From positions 1 through 62,116 of IMG/VR virus record IMGVR_UViG_3300005527_000068: 62,116 bases of DNA; one strand, given 5' to 3'. Source of the DNA: a virus. Shown here piece by piece: positions 35,037 through 45,482 of the stretch. Within the stretch, counting starts at the first letter, position 1. Each line of letters starts with the position of its first letter. Made by a program: the position numbers and the translations under genes. The notes beneath the pieces were generated by a model. It was not told the origin of the DNA, searched no databases, and saw only the letters and a list, made by a program, of their open reading frames with translations.

Positions 35037-38000
35037 TTAAATATTTGCATCTATTACATTATAAGGGGTTGTTACAAAATTTGTTATACCAGAAAATGGT
35101 GTTGTATTAAAAGCACATAGATAAGTTGACGCACTAACAGTTGTTGTTGCATTTAAACTAAGACCAGAACCTGTTGATATAGCTCTTATACCAGTTAATT
35201 TAGCATTATTTTGTATTTGTGTTATTGCACTTTGATTTGCACCTAAAGCAATAAATTCACTATCTCTAACATAACCAGAAACTCTAGCTGTCCATTGACC
35301 TGTTTTATTAATTCTTAATCCAGTACCTGAAAAACCATTAGCGGTTGAACCACCAAAAGTTCTTTGTTCTGAACCACTTGATGTTGTGGCTTCACAATTA
35401 ATAAAAATACCAGTAGCTGAACCATGTGAAAAACCACCAAAAGATGTTATTGCACCACTATTTGACCTAGCCATACAATTTATAAACCTACCTGATGCTG
35501 TATTTGACCCATTAAAACCACCTTGATTACCACCAAACGAAGCATTTGCACCACCACCAGTAGATATTGCTGTACAATTAATAAATTCACCTGACGCATT
35601 ACCAGAACTACCACCACCAAAAGACCTATTAATATTAGATGATGAAGTCATAATACAATTTAAAAATCTACCGCTAGCTGTTTCAGTTGCAATTGAAACG
35701 GCTGTACCAAAACAATATATGTTTTCAAAATAACCAGATGATGTATTAAAACCACCGTCATTAACATTACCACCAAAACCATTTATCTGAGCTAAGTTAT
35801 TTACGTTAATATTTTTAAATGTACCTGATACAGTAGCACCAGCAATACCAAAAATATTTAAACCTGGGTAATTACTATGTCTTGTGACAACATTAATATT
35901 GTTAAATACACCAGTTATAGTTGTTGAGATACCACCAATGTCAATTCTATTTGGAAATACTGGATTTACTGCACCTATTTCAGTAAAAGTATTATAATTT
36001 ATATTTGTAAACGTACCAGATAAAGTTGTTGCATTAAAAAGATTATATGTTATACAATTAAAAATACTATTACTATTTGGGAAAAAACAAACCAAATCAA
36101 TATTATTAAACGAACCAGATAATGTACCAGCAGCAGTTGTTCCAGTAGCACTAAATAAATTCATTATAACGTGGTCAGTAGGATAAGTAGACCCAACACC
36201 AACAGCTAAAGTTAATAATTGTATTTGACTATATCTACCAGAAAAAGTAAAACTATTATTATGTATTCTTGTATTAACACCAGCATTTGGTCCATATTTA
36301 AAAACAATATTGTTCCATTCTTCATTAGACCTAGTTGTAGTGTTAACACCATCAATACATAATCTAGCTGTAGTATTAGCATTATTCTCTATTGTTAAAT
36401 TTTTTAACCTATAGTTAGTAATTGAACCTAATGTAACAACTGTCGCACCTGAAGAGTAAATAACAGCTAAATTAGGGTCAGATGATAAACCAATTATATC
36501 AATAAAATTGTTTGATAATGTGAATGTTGTTGAACCTATATCATAAACACCTGGTTGTAATATAATACTATATCTATTACTATTAGATAAAGCACTACCA
36601 TATGGTGTTCTTGTTGTAGCATAAGTATATGCAGCTTTTAAATTGTTTCCGTTAGTCACTTGATTAGAACCAACAGTAACAATTAAAAATGATTCACCGC
36701 TATAAGCTAAACCATCTTGATAACCACTAATTGTAAACGTTCCGCCAGTATTATTTATAAAAGTCGTTACACCATTAGCGTAAGTACCACCTGTAACAAA
36801 CACATCACTTCCGCTACCAGTGCTTGTGCTAAAACCACTAACTGAAAATGTACCACCTGTATTATTTGTAAACACAGCTGTACCAGCAGAATAGGTACCA
36901 CCTGTTACAAATACATCAGTATTTCCTGTAAATAAACCTGTTACATTAAATGTACCACCAGTATTATTCGTAAACAATATATTACCATTAGAATAAGTAC
37001 CACCAGTTACTGTAACATCTATTGGTAAATTCTGATATGTTGTTGCTGATATTGTATTTGAAAATAATGTACCACCAATTGTTGTGTTTCCAGTTATCGT
37101 ATATGAACCATTAAGTGTTTTTGTATTAACCCAAACATCATAACCATTATAAGCACTATAAACCAATAAATCACCATATGTAGCACCAGTTGCAATTACA
37201 TTATGCAATTCATCTAATTCATAACCATTTTGTGGTTTAACATATAATTGACCATTACCAGCATTAGCTCTTTGAACAACACCGATAAAAACAAGATGAT
37301 ATGGGGCATATTGTTTTGTTTTTGTAAAACCACCTGGAGTTGAATCAAGCCAAACAATATCACCTTCTGTGTAAGAACCCAAATTTAACCCATCAAGTGT
37401 ACCTTGTGTAATTACATAACCTAAACCATTTACTGCTATTGTTTCTGCAACAACACCTAAAGTTTTTGAAGATGTTGTATCACCAGTATTTGATGCTCTT
37501 TTTACAGATAGTTTATCACCACTAGCACCAAAAATATAAACAACATCACCTTTATTTAACGTAACAGAATCAACGTTTTTAACATAAGAAAAAACAGTTT
37601 CCCCAATTTTTTGTATGACATTACCACCAGTCATTGTCACTTGAGGAACACCAAAATCAGAATTCCAAGATATTTCACCAACATTTGGTGTTCCAGTATA
37701 TGATGTGTTAAAACCTAAATAATTTATATTAGAAACACTTGTTGCTGTTACTGCATTAAAATTTGAATTACCAGTGACAGATAAATTACCGTTAATTGTT
37801 AACCCTGTTAATGTATTAAATAAAACATTAAATGTACCACCAGTATTATTTCTAAATGTGAATGTATTATTAGAATATGTACTACCAGTAACATTTACAT
37901 CTATTGGTAAACCATAATAAGTTGTTGCAGAGACACTAGAACCACTAAATCCACCAGCAGCAGTAATAAATGATGTTATTACACCAGCAGTATTTTGACC

Positions 38001-41000
38001 TTCTAATAAATGTGTTGTTAAATCTGGACTTCCAGTACCATTTTGAATTGTTAACGCACCTAAAGTTGAATTTATTACGATTTCTGGAGTGGGACTATTA
38101 TTATATGCTTGTTGAAGAGTAGTTGTTGATAAACCAGCTGTACCACCAAGAGCTTCACCAAATTTAGAAACTAATGTAAATATAGCATCATTTGTATTTG
38201 ATAAATCAGTAGCACCATCTTTAACAGTTAAAAAACCAATAAGTATACCATTATCTCTATTATTGGAATATTCCACAAAAACTTCACTTTGTATACCAGC
38301 TAAAGCTTTAGCTAATGTTGGATAATGAGTTTGACCATATTGTATTCTAATTAAACCTGTTGGAAATAAATAAATTCTTTGTGTTGTAAAAGCACCAGCA
38401 CCTGGTACATCTGTAACGACTCCATTAACGTCATACTTTGTAGTATCAATTGTTGTTGTATCACCTAATGTACCACCTGTTTGAGTCCTATATGCAAATG
38501 TTGCAGGTGAACTACCAGATATAGTAACACTATTAGGATTAAGTTGGTCAGCATACCAATTAATACCATTACCCCATAAAACACCAGATGAAATGTTTAT
38601 ATTTAAATTAGCACCGTTAGGGCTAGGTATTACACCAATGTTTATTAATTTAAAAGATGTCCACATATCACGTAAAGCAGACATTGGACTAACATCAAAA
38701 TCAGTTGTATTGTTTACATTAAGTATTGTTGTTCTACTAGGATGAACTACCTTACCTAAATATATATTTTGTCTTCTCTGTTGAGGTGTTGGAAAACTAT
38801 TTTGTAAAGAAACTGTTGATGCGCTATTAATTAAAACATATGTTGCATCAGATGAACTTAAATAAGGTGTTGTTATCCCAGTCGTACCACTATATATAAT
38901 ATTTATTACTTCTGGTAATGTAGCTTTTTCATATGTATTATTGACTATCCATCCTTTTAAAGGTGCTATTGAAAATAATGTATTGGAAACTTTTGTTAAC
39001 CCAGTAAATTCATAAACCCCAGTTGATATTACATTACCTTCAAGTATATTTCTTTCAATACTAGTTAATGATAAGCTATTATCTTCATTATTAATATTAA
39101 CATATATCTTACCTGTTGTTGAACCAGTTTCAATCACATAACCTATTTCATTAGTCCTAGAATTAAAAGATAAAGAAGAAGTAGTTGAAACATAATCACC
39201 ATCATTATCATCAGATAAATATAATATATCACCGTTTGAAAAATTATTAAGGGTTATACCACTTAAAATACCATTATTTATGATTAAACCTTCTGAATTA
39301 TTGGGTATGTTTTCAGCGGATAAACCAACGGGTCTTCTAGCATAAATAGTATTAATATTTTTAGCTAATGCGATACTTGGCAATCCATTTGATGTACCTG
39401 TTATTGTTACAACCTTACCTTTATTAATTTGGCTACCAGTGCTATTATAAACTCTGGTATATAGTTGTTGACCCATAGCAATAGGTACATTATTATTTAA
39501 TATATCATAATAAGATAATGCTTTAGAACCATTATCAAAAAATACTCTACCACCAATTGCTATTGGGTTTGTTGTTCCAGTATTAAAATCAATATAATTA
39601 GTTACATTAATTGTATTAGCTGTTAAACCAGAATTAAATATAGTAGCACCAGTAACCGTACCACCACTTAATGGTAAATAAACACCATTAAAACTATTTT
39701 GTGTTGTAAAACCAGTTAATGTAAATGTACCACCAGTATTATTTATAAAATTTGCAATACCAGTGTTTGAATTATAAGTACCTCCTGTAACAAACACATC
39801 AGTAGCACCAGTATAAAAACCATTTATTGTAAACGTACCACCAGTATTATTTCTGAAAGTAGCTGAACCATTAGAATAAGTACCACCTGTAACAAACACA
39901 TCAGTATTTCCTGTGAATAAACCTGTTACATTAAAAGTACCACCAGTATTATTTATAAATAATATATTACCATTAGAATAAGTACCACCTGTTACAAATA
40001 CATCAGTAGCACCAGTATAAAAACCAGTTAATGTAAACGTACCACCAGTATTATTTCTGAAAGTAGCTGAACCATTAGAATAGGTACCACCAGTAACGAA
40101 TACATCAGTAGCACCAGTATAAAAATTATTTACAGTGAATGTACCACCAGTGTTATTTGTGAAAGTGGCTATACCAGTATTTGGGTTATACGTACCACCT
40201 GTTACAAATACATCAGTATTTCCTGTAAATAAACCTGTTACGTTAAACGTACCACCAGTATTATTTGTAAATAATATGTTACCATTAGAATAAGTACCAC
40301 CTGTTACAAATACATCTGTAGCACCAGTATAAAAATTATTTATTGTAAATGTACCACCAGTATTATTTGTAAATGTTGCAACACCAGTACTTGGATTGTA
40401 TGTCCCACCAGTAACAAACACATCTGTATTTCCTGTAAATAACCCAGTTATATTAAACGTGCCCCCAGTATTATTTGTAAACAGTATATTACCATTAGAA
40501 TAAGTACCACCTGTAACAAACACATCTAAAGGTAAGTTTTGATATGTGGTTGCTGATATTGTATTTGCAGTTATACCACCAGTAAAATTTGTTGCACCAG
40601 TTACTGTACCACCAGTAAATTGTGTTGAAGTACTAAAACCACTTAAAGTAAATGTACCACCAGTATTATTTGTGAAAATAGCTATACCAGTATTTGAATT
40701 ATAAGTACCACCAGTAACAAATACATCTGTATTTCCTGTGAATAAACCATTAATTGTGAATGTACCACCACTATTATTTATTAATGTTATAGAACCATTA
40801 GAATAAGTACCACCAGTAACAAATATGTCTGTAAAACCGCTTATACTTATGTTAGAACCATTTTTTAAACCTAATGATAATGTTTGACCGTTATAAGTTC
40901 CACCAGTAAGTGAATTACTATCAATAATATCACTTAATTGTGTTGAACCGCTAAAATAATTTGATGCCGTTATGTTATTAGCGTTTATATTATTATTTGT

Positions 41001-41165
41001 GAATATATCACCAATAACTGAAACTGTACCTACACCTAACAATATGCTTGTATTACCACTACAAGATAATATAGCGTTTGAATAAACGCCAGTACAAGCT
41101 GTAAATGTTGGTTCAAGATTATCTACTGTTTGTATTATAAATGTTTCGTTTATATTATAACTCAT
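35037..41165 (-). CDS. Giant repetitive tail fibre/adhesin
   Basis: 2042 residues. Residues 1-110 are an anchor. From about 113 to 485 come ten copies of a 34-36-residue β repeat (DVFVTGGTY, then NNTGGTF and GxFTGxT). A globular middle follows (KGKVVTITG, YLSDDNDGDYV), another repeat copy near 1100, then three more near 1380-1480. From about 1500 to the end is a right-handed β-helix-like region (ILQPGVYDIGSTTFTLSNN) with later repeats ASGRFINC. It is likely a receptor-binding long fibre. DNA repeats are highly similar and offer substrates for recombination. Confidence 0.82.
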   Translation of the reverse strand: MSYNINETFIIQTVDNLEPTFTACTGVYSNAILSCSGNTSILLGVGTVSVIGDIFTNNNINANNITASNYFSGSTQLSDIIDSNSLTGGTYNGQTLSLGLKNGSNISISGFTDIFVTGGTYSNGSITLINNSGGTFTINGLFTGNTDVFVTGGTYNSNTGIAIFTNNTGGTFTLSGFSTSTQFTGGTVTGATNFTGGITANTISATTYQNLPLDVFVTGGTYSNGNILFTNNTGGTFNITGLFTGNTDVFVTGGTYNPSTGVATFTNNTGGTFTINNFYTGATDVFVTGGTYSNGNILFTNNTGGTFNVTGLFTGNTDVFVTGGTYNPNTGIATFTNNTGGTFTVNNFYTGATDVFVTGGTYSNGSATFRNNTGGTFTLTGFYTGATDVFVTGGTYSNGNILFINNTGGTFNVTGLFTGNTDVFVTGGTYSNGSATFRNNTGGTFTINGFYTGATDVFVTGGTYNSNTGIANFINNTGGTFTLTGFTTQNSFNGVYLPLSGGTVTGATIFNSGLTANTINVTNYIDFNTGTTNPIAIGGRVFFDNGSKALSYYDILNNNVPIAMGQQLYTRVYNSTGSQINKGKVVTITGTSNGLPSIALAKNINTIYARRPVGLSAENIPNNSEGLIINNGILSGITLNNFSNGDILYLSDDNDGDYVSTTSSLSFNSRTNEIGYVIETGSTTGKIYVNINNEDNSLSLTSIERNILEGNVISTGVYEFTGLTKVSNTLFSIAPLKGWIVNNTYEKATLPEVINIIYSGTTGITTPYLSSSDATYVLINSASTVSLQNSFPTPQQRRQNIYLGKVVHPSRTTILNVNNTTDFDVSPMSALRDMWTSFKLINIGVIPSPNGANLNINISSGVLWGNGINWYADQLNPNSVTISGSSPATFAYRTQTGGTLGDTTTIDTTKYDVNGVVTDVPGAGAFTTQRIYLFPTGLIRIQYGQTHYPTLAKALAGIQSEVFVEYSNNRDNGILIGFLTVKDGATDLSNTNDAIFTLVSKFGEALGGTAGLSTTTLQQAYNNSPTPEIVINSTLGALTIQNGTGSPDLTTHLLEGQNTAGVITSFITAAGGFSGSSVSATTYYGLPIDVNVTGSTYSNNTFTFRNNTGGTFNVLFNTLTGLTINGNLSVTGNSNFNAVTATSVSNINYLGFNTSYTGTPNVGEISWNSDFGVPQVTMTGGNVIQKIGETVFSYVKNVDSVTLNKGDVVYIFGASGDKLSVKRASNTGDTTSSKTLGVVAETIAVNGLGYVITQGTLDGLNLGSYTEGDIVWLDSTPGGFTKTKQYAPYHLVFIGVVQRANAGNGQLYVKPQNGYELDELHNVIATGATYGDLLVYSAYNGYDVWVNTKTLNGSYTITGNTTIGGTLFSNTISATTYQNLPIDVTVTGGTYSNGNILFTNNTGGTFNVTGLFTGNTDVFVTGGTYSAGTAVFTNNTGGTFSVSGFSTSTGSGSDVFVTGGTYANGVTTFINNTGGTFTISGYQDGLAYSGESFLIVTVGSNQVTNGNNLKAAYTYATTRTPYGSALSNSNRYSIILQPGVYDIGSTTFTLSNNFIDIIGLSSDPNLAVIYSSGATVVTLGSITNYRLKNLTIENNANTTARLCIDGVNTTTRSNEEWNNIVFKYGPNAGVNTRIHNNSFTFSGRYSQIQLLTLAVGVGSTYPTDHVIMNLFSATGTTAAGTLSGSFNNIDLVCFFPNSNSIFNCITYNLFNATTLSGTFTNINYNTFTEIGAVNPVFPNRIDIGGISTTITGVFNNINVVTRHSNYPGLNIFGIAGATVSGTFKNINVNNLAQINGFGGNVNDGGFNTSSGYFENIYCFGTAVSIATETASGRFLNCIMTSSSNINRSFGGGSSGNASGEFINCTAISTGGGANASFGGNQGGFNGSNTASGRFINCMARSNSGAITSFGGFSHGSATGIFINCEATTSSGSEQRTFGGSTANGFSGTGLRINKTGQWTARVSGYVRDSEFIALGANQSAITQIQNNAKLTGIRAISTGSGLSLNATTTVSASTYLCAFNTTPFSGITNFVTTPYNVIDANI
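36720..37015 (-). repeat. Second cluster of fibre repeats
   Basis: Three copies of the VTGGTY...NNTGGTF coding unit near the β-helix junction, nearly identical in DNA to units at 39700-40830. Confidence 0.8.
39705..40830 (-). repeat. Main cluster of ten ~100-bp coding repeats in the fibre
   Basis: Ten units of 102-108 bp encode DVFVTGGTY(S/N)...NNTGGTF...GxFTGxT. Two subtypes alternate (YSNGNILF with LFTGNT, and NPxTGxATF with FYTGAT), suggesting a two-unit duplication history. Confidence 0.88.
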
Positions 41166-42223
41166 GATGTTGTAGTTCCGTTTAAAACAAATTTTCCAGT
41201 TGTTAAATAATTTTTAAATACTTGTATATCTATTAAATCATTATTACTGAAAATTAATGGGGTTGTCAATACTGTACCATCAAATATTACAGAATTATTT
41301 CTTCTTATAATTATTCTACTAATATTTTCAATAGTATCTAAACTATTTAATATGGTTTCGTATTGAGCATTAAAATTAAATCTTGGGAATGATTTTGGTT
41401 TAAAAACGAATGTTAATTGAATAGTATTACCAACTCTTAATGGTTCAAATATAACGTCATTATATAATAATCTTTCATCTGTTTCAAGTGTTGTTACAAC
41501 TCTATTTAATGTTGGAACAACTTCAAAATCATCTTCATTAACCAAATAACCTAAAAGTTTAATTTCAAATGATTGAACATAAAAACGAGTTTCTTCAAAT
41601 TCGTTAATATTACTTTCATCACTAATACCTTCTAATAAAAGTGGCATTGGATGACCTTTAACATTTATATAACATTGTCTAGATTGGAAAGCTCTTTGAA
41701 TTAAACCATTAAATTTATTAAGGTCTTTCATTCTATTTGTAAATATTCTAACATTGTATGTTATATCAACAGAAACTGGTTGTGGTATCTTATATAAATC
41801 GACACCTTTCCTTACACCATCCCATGTTGGTACTTTCATATAGGTATATGTTCTATATGGTGGGATATTATATAAACCAGCTTGATTTTGACCTTGTTGA
41901 ATATCTGGTTGTCTAACAACAGTTATAAATGGTAAATCTATATTTCTGTATTCATCAGCAAATTGCCAAGTTTTTGTGAATTCACTCCATCTTTGTATTG
42001 TTAAAAAGATAACTGGAATTTTTCTACCATCAATACTTAAATAAACTCTTTCATCATTATTAAAGAAATCTAAAAAAGCTTCATCCATGTCTTCTTCATT
42101 AACACCTCTAGGTAAAAAAGTACCATTTGATGAAATATCATCAAGAATCTCTTGTCTTCTTTCAAAACCTATTTTTTGGTTTAATATATTAATATTATTT
42201 CTATATCCTTTAGGTAAAGCCAT
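41162..42223 (-). CDS. Tail terminator/sheath stabiliser (gp15-like)
   Basis: 353 residues. PQPVSVDITYNVRIFTNRMKD... followed by GLIQRAFQSRQCYINVKGH and FYVQSFEIKLLGYL matches the order of T4 gp15 (PSPIKMIYELSIFTRY, long helix, VNGWMYP-type end), though identity is low. Such proteins cap the tail and join it to the neck. Longer than T4 gp15 (272). It overlaps the fibre start by 4 nt and follows the gp14-like gene, in keeping with a neck cluster. The assignment rests on pattern only. Confidence 0.5.
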   Translation of the reverse strand: MALPKGYRNNINILNQKIGFERRQEILDDISSNGTFLPRGVNEEDMDEAFLDFFNNDERVYLSIDGRKIPVIFLTIQRWSEFTKTWQFADEYRNIDLPFITVVRQPDIQQGQNQAGLYNIPPYRTYTYMKVPTWDGVRKGVDLYKIPQPVSVDITYNVRIFTNRMKDLNKFNGLIQRAFQSRQCYINVKGHPMPLLLEGISDESNINEFEETRFYVQSFEIKLLGYLVNEDDFEVVPTLNRVVTTLETDERLLYNDVIFEPLRVGNTIQLTFVFKPKSFPRFNFNAQYETILNSLDTIENISRIIIRRNNSVIFDGTVLTTPLIFSNNDLIDIQVFKNYLTTGKFVLNGTTTS

Positions 42224-42226
42224 TTA

Positions 42227-42745
42227 TTAAAAACCTCTAAATTCATCACTAGTTACAGCGGCACAAACTATTGTTCTAAATGCACCTCTATAACCCATTA
42301 TAGTATGTTTATTATCGTAATTTTTTAAGTTATCATTAACAACACTAAAATATCTTATCTCTTTTTCAGTTATTGGGTAACCTATATAATCACCATAATT
42401 AATATCAACATTAAGTTCGTTTAATTGAGCTGAATGTACGCTAAATGTAAACTTACCATCATAAATATACCTTAAACTACCATTGTCATTATATGTGTTA
42501 TTTATTGGTTCATCAGCAATTGGTAACACTTTTAATTCAATAGGCGGAAAAAATCTAATACCATCAACTGATGCTTCACCATAAACATTATCAAATTCAG
42601 TTAATTGTCTATCAACTTTATATAAAATAACAGTAAAATTACCATCGCCCTCAATGGCTTCTCTAGACATGCTGATTTCTAAATTGAAGTCTTCTTCTGA
42701 AAACCATTTATTAATTCTTGTTATAGGTACTTGTTTATTTGACAT
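42227..42745 (-). CDS. Neck protein (gp14-like)
   Basis: 172 residues. EFDNVYGEASVDGIRFFPPI and NYGDYIGYPITEKEIRYFSV parallel the YxFGED and GDLIYFP segments of T4 gp14, in a shorter protein (T4: 256). Neighbours are gp15-like (3 nt downstream) and, across the helicase, gp13-like. It would form the head-tail connector. The late-type motif 12 nt upstream begins the long minus-strand tail operon. Confidence 0.5.
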   Translation of the reverse strand: MSNKQVPITRINKWFSEEDFNLEISMSREAIEGDGNFTVILYKVDRQLTEFDNVYGEASVDGIRFFPPIELKVLPIADEPINNTYNDNGSLRYIYDGKFTFSVHSAQLNELNVDINYGDYIGYPITEKEIRYFSVVNDNLKNYDNKHTIMGYRGAFRTIVCAAVTSDEFRGF

Positions 42746-42756
42746 AATGATATTTT

Positions 42757-42769
42757 AATATAAATACTT
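42757..42769 (-). promoter_or_regulatory. Late-type AT motif before the neck-fibre operon
   Basis: Minus strand AAGTATTTATATTA-type copy, 12 nt before the ATG at 42745. Confidence 0.45.
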
Positions 42770-42845
42770 GCAATTAGGTTAATAATAATCAATTGTTGAT
42801 TTTTTTTTACCAGGTATTATATTTAATATAACAATTCATTAAAAA

Positions 42846-45176
42846 ATGATTAATTTAGATGATATTAGAGGTCGTTCAGCACTAGATTTATTAAAAAATT
42901 ATAGTGGGATAAATCCATATATAATAAAATTGAAACAAGATTTATTAAAAAATAATAAAATAAAATTAACGGATAATCAAACAAAATATGTTGCTGATAA
43001 TCACGATAAAGAACCAATATTTATTAATAGAGTAGTAAGAATAACAAGCTATTTAGGTGAAGAATTAAAAAGAGTTGATGAATTATCATTTACACCAGAA
43101 AAAATATTAATAGAATTTATTTTAGCTGAAACAAATAAAACGTTTCATATTTATGGTAAATTAACAAAAAAACAAAAAGAATCTAGATTATATTGGATTC
43201 CAAAAACACAAGTTATTGATGACCCTTATTTTGAAAATTTAGATGTTAATGTAGATTTTGAAAAGTATAATACAATACTAGAAAAATACGGTAAAAAATT
43301 ATATAAACACCAAGAAGATGGTATTAAATTTTTATTATCTAGAAATGGTTGTATATTAGCTGACGACATGGGCCTTGGGAAAACGATTCAAACAATAATT
43401 GCAGCTTTAGAAACTGGATTAGAAAGAATTTTAATCGTATGCCCAACATCAGCAAAAATTAATTGGCAAAGAGAAATAAATATTTTTTGTGATAAAACAG
43501 CAATCGTAGAAGGAAAAAGATGGAAAAAATCTAAATTCACTATTATTAATTTTGATATTTTAAAAAATTTTCATACTTTAGTTGATGGTAGAAAAATAAA
43601 TACTTATGAAGGTGAAATAAATAGAGAATTAGCAAACGCTAATTTTGATTTAATTATTGTTGATGAAGCACATAATTTAAAAAATGCTAATAGCATAAGA
43701 GGTAAAATATTATTAGAGTTAGCAACAAAGTATAATGTTAGTAAAACATGGTTATTAACTGGTACACCAGTGGCAAATAGACCAATGGATTTCTTTAATT
43801 TGTTGCGTATAATCAAGTCACCAATAACAGATAATTGGCAACACTTCGCTACTAGATATTGTGATGCAAAAAAGATGTTTAAAACGCTTAAAAACGGTAA
43901 AAAGAAAAAAATATGGATAACTGATGGTGCATCTAATTTGGAAGAATTATCACAACGAACAAAAAATATTTTATTAAGGCGTTTAAAAAATGATGTGTTG
44001 GATATGCCAGATAAAATAATAACACCAATGTATTATCAACTTGATAGCTCTTCAAATATAGAATATAATCAATTATGGGATGATTATCTAACAAAAAGAG
44101 AAATAGAAGGTAAAGGAGAAATAGATTTACAGAAAGAACTAGTTGAATTAATATTATTAAGAAAATTTATTGCGGAAAAAGCGATACCATATACAATAGA
44201 ATTAGTTGAAAATGCTATTGAAATGGATAAAAAGGTAATTGTATTCACATCATTTAATGATGAATTAAATATGTTATCTGAACATTTTGGTAAATTAGCT
44301 GTATGTCATAATGGTTCAATGACAACAAAAGAAAAACAAGCTTCTGTAGATTCTTTTCAAAACAATCCAAAGGTAAAAGTTTTTATTGGTAATATTAAAT
44401 CAGCTGGCGTTGCAATTACATTAACTGAAGCAACAGTTGTTGTATTTAATTCTTTTGATTGGGTGCCAGGAAATAATGAACAAGCAGAAGATAGATGTGT
44501 ATTTGCTGGTCAATTAATTATGACAGATAAAGGGTTTAGAAAAATAGAAGACATACAAGTTGGCGATACTGTATACACTCATTTAGGTAACTTTAAAACT
44601 GTTTTAGCCACGCATAGTCATTTAGAAAAAACTAAAGCAAGAATAGATATCACATCAATAGGTTATAATAAGACACTATCATTAACTGAAGACCATAAAC
44701 TTTATATTTATGATAAAGAACTTAACCTTTTTTATTGGGTTAGGGCTAAATTTTTAGATATTAATAAACATTTATTAACATTAAAAAATAATAAAGAATT
44801 ATTTGAAATTGATGGTTATAATTCTATACTACAAGATAGTGAACCTATATTAAAAAATGATTATTTATTGTATCCAATATTAAGTTTGCATGTTAGCAAA
44901 CCAAAAAAAGGTGAAGAATTAGTATATGACTTATCAGTTGAAGATGACCATTCTTTTGTTGTAGGTAATTATAATGTACATAATTGTTATAGAATAGGGC
45001 AAAAAAATAATGTTAATATTTACTATCAAATATTTGAAGATACTATATCAATAACGATGTGGGATGTGTTAAAAAATAAAAAAGATGTAATTTCAACAAT
45101 TATTGGTGATAAAAACATAACCGATGAAGAAATATCAAAAACAATAATAGATAATATAATTAATAATAAATTATGA
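42846..45176 (+). CDS. SNF2-family helicase/ATPase interrupted by a mini-intein
   Basis: 776 residues before splicing, 613 after removal of a 163-residue intein (551-713). Motif I is DDMGLGKTIQT (about 173-183), motif II VDEAHN (about 273), motif III LLTGTPVANRP; the C-terminal RecA lobe has KVIVFTSFNDEL and motif VI NEQAEDR plus CYRIGQ, which is split by the intein. SNF2-type ATPases move on dsDNA or remodel forks, so a repair or fork-restart role is likely. Codon use resembles neighbours. It overlaps the glutaredoxin gene by 4 nt (ATGA), so the two are co-translated. Confidence 0.92.
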   Translation: MINLDDIRGRSALDLLKNYSGINPYIIKLKQDLLKNNKIKLTDNQTKYVADNHDKEPIFINRVVRITSYLGEELKRVDELSFTPEKILIEFILAETNKTFHIYGKLTKKQKESRLYWIPKTQVIDDPYFENLDVNVDFEKYNTILEKYGKKLYKHQEDGIKFLLSRNGCILADDMGLGKTIQTIIAALETGLERILIVCPTSAKINWQREINIFCDKTAIVEGKRWKKSKFTIINFDILKNFHTLVDGRKINTYEGEINRELANANFDLIIVDEAHNLKNANSIRGKILLELATKYNVSKTWLLTGTPVANRPMDFFNLLRIIKSPITDNWQHFATRYCDAKKMFKTLKNGKKKKIWITDGASNLEELSQRTKNILLRRLKNDVLDMPDKIITPMYYQLDSSSNIEYNQLWDDYLTKREIEGKGEIDLQKELVELILLRKFIAEKAIPYTIELVENAIEMDKKVIVFTSFNDELNMLSEHFGKLAVCHNGSMTTKEKQASVDSFQNNPKVKVFIGNIKSAGVAITLTEATVVVFNSFDWVPGNNEQAEDRCVFAGQLIMTDKGFRKIEDIQVGDTVYTHLGNFKTVLATHSHLEKTKARIDITSIGYNKTLSLTEDHKLYIYDKELNLFYWVRAKFLDINKHLLTLKNNKELFEIDGYNSILQDSEPILKNDYLLYPILSLHVSKPKKGEELVYDLSVEDDHSFVVGNYNVHNCYRIGQKNNVNIYYQIFEDTISITMWDVLKNKKDVISTIIGDKNITDEEISKTIIDNIINNKL
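44496..44984 (+). other. Mini-intein in SNF2 helicase motif VI (163 residues)
   Basis: Starts with Cys551 (CVFAGQLIMTDKGFRKIEDI; block A), contains IQVGDTVYTHLG and a block B copy SLTEDHKLYIY (TxxH-type, TEDH), and ends with block F/G YDLSVEDDHSFVVGNYNVHN followed by Cys (+1). Flanks EDR and CYRIGQ rejoin to an exact SNF2 motif VI. No LAGLIDADG or HNH endonuclease is present; the central part is a short linker. Both splice junctions look intact, so it should be active. Confidence 0.93.
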
Positions 45177-45439
45177 TTAGAGTTTATAGTATACCAGACT
45201 GTCCTTATTGTACAAAAATAAAGGATTTATTAACTAGTGAAAATATCCCTTTTAGAGATATTAATATTTATTTACCAGAAAATAAAGAAGAATCTGATAA
45301 ATTATTTGAATTAACAAAATCAGACCAAGTACCTATTTTAATAGTTGAAAAACAAATATTATTACCTGATGTTAGTTTTACTACTATTGATGAATGTTTT
45401 AATATTGTGAAAAAACTGTTGAATAAAGAAAATAATTAA
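45173..45439 (+). CDS. Glutaredoxin
   Basis: 88 residues with the CPYC active site (Cys10, Cys13) at the end of the first strand, and the cis-Pro segment QVPILIV. Functions as reductant, most likely for the phage ribonucleotide reductase (nrdA/nrdB here), as T4 NrdC does. Start codon overlaps the SNF2 stop; no promoter of its own was seen. The gene is normal in length. Confidence 0.92.
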   Translation: MIRVYSIPDCPYCTKIKDLLTSENIPFRDINIYLPENKEESDKLFELTKSDQVPILIVEKQILLPDVSFTTIDECFNIVKKLLNKENN

Positions 45440-45459
45440 TTATTTTATTTTTTTTTAGA

Positions 45460-45470
45460 TATTTATAATA
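45460..45470 (+). promoter_or_regulatory. Late-type AT motif before gp13-like gene
   Basis: TATTTATAATA, 12 nt before the ATG at 45483. Confidence 0.5.
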
Positions 45471-45482
45471 AAAATAAATATC

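Noticed and set aside
39705-40830. CRISPR-like array
   Set aside because: Repeats are in frame, encode a regular β motif and have no unique spacers.
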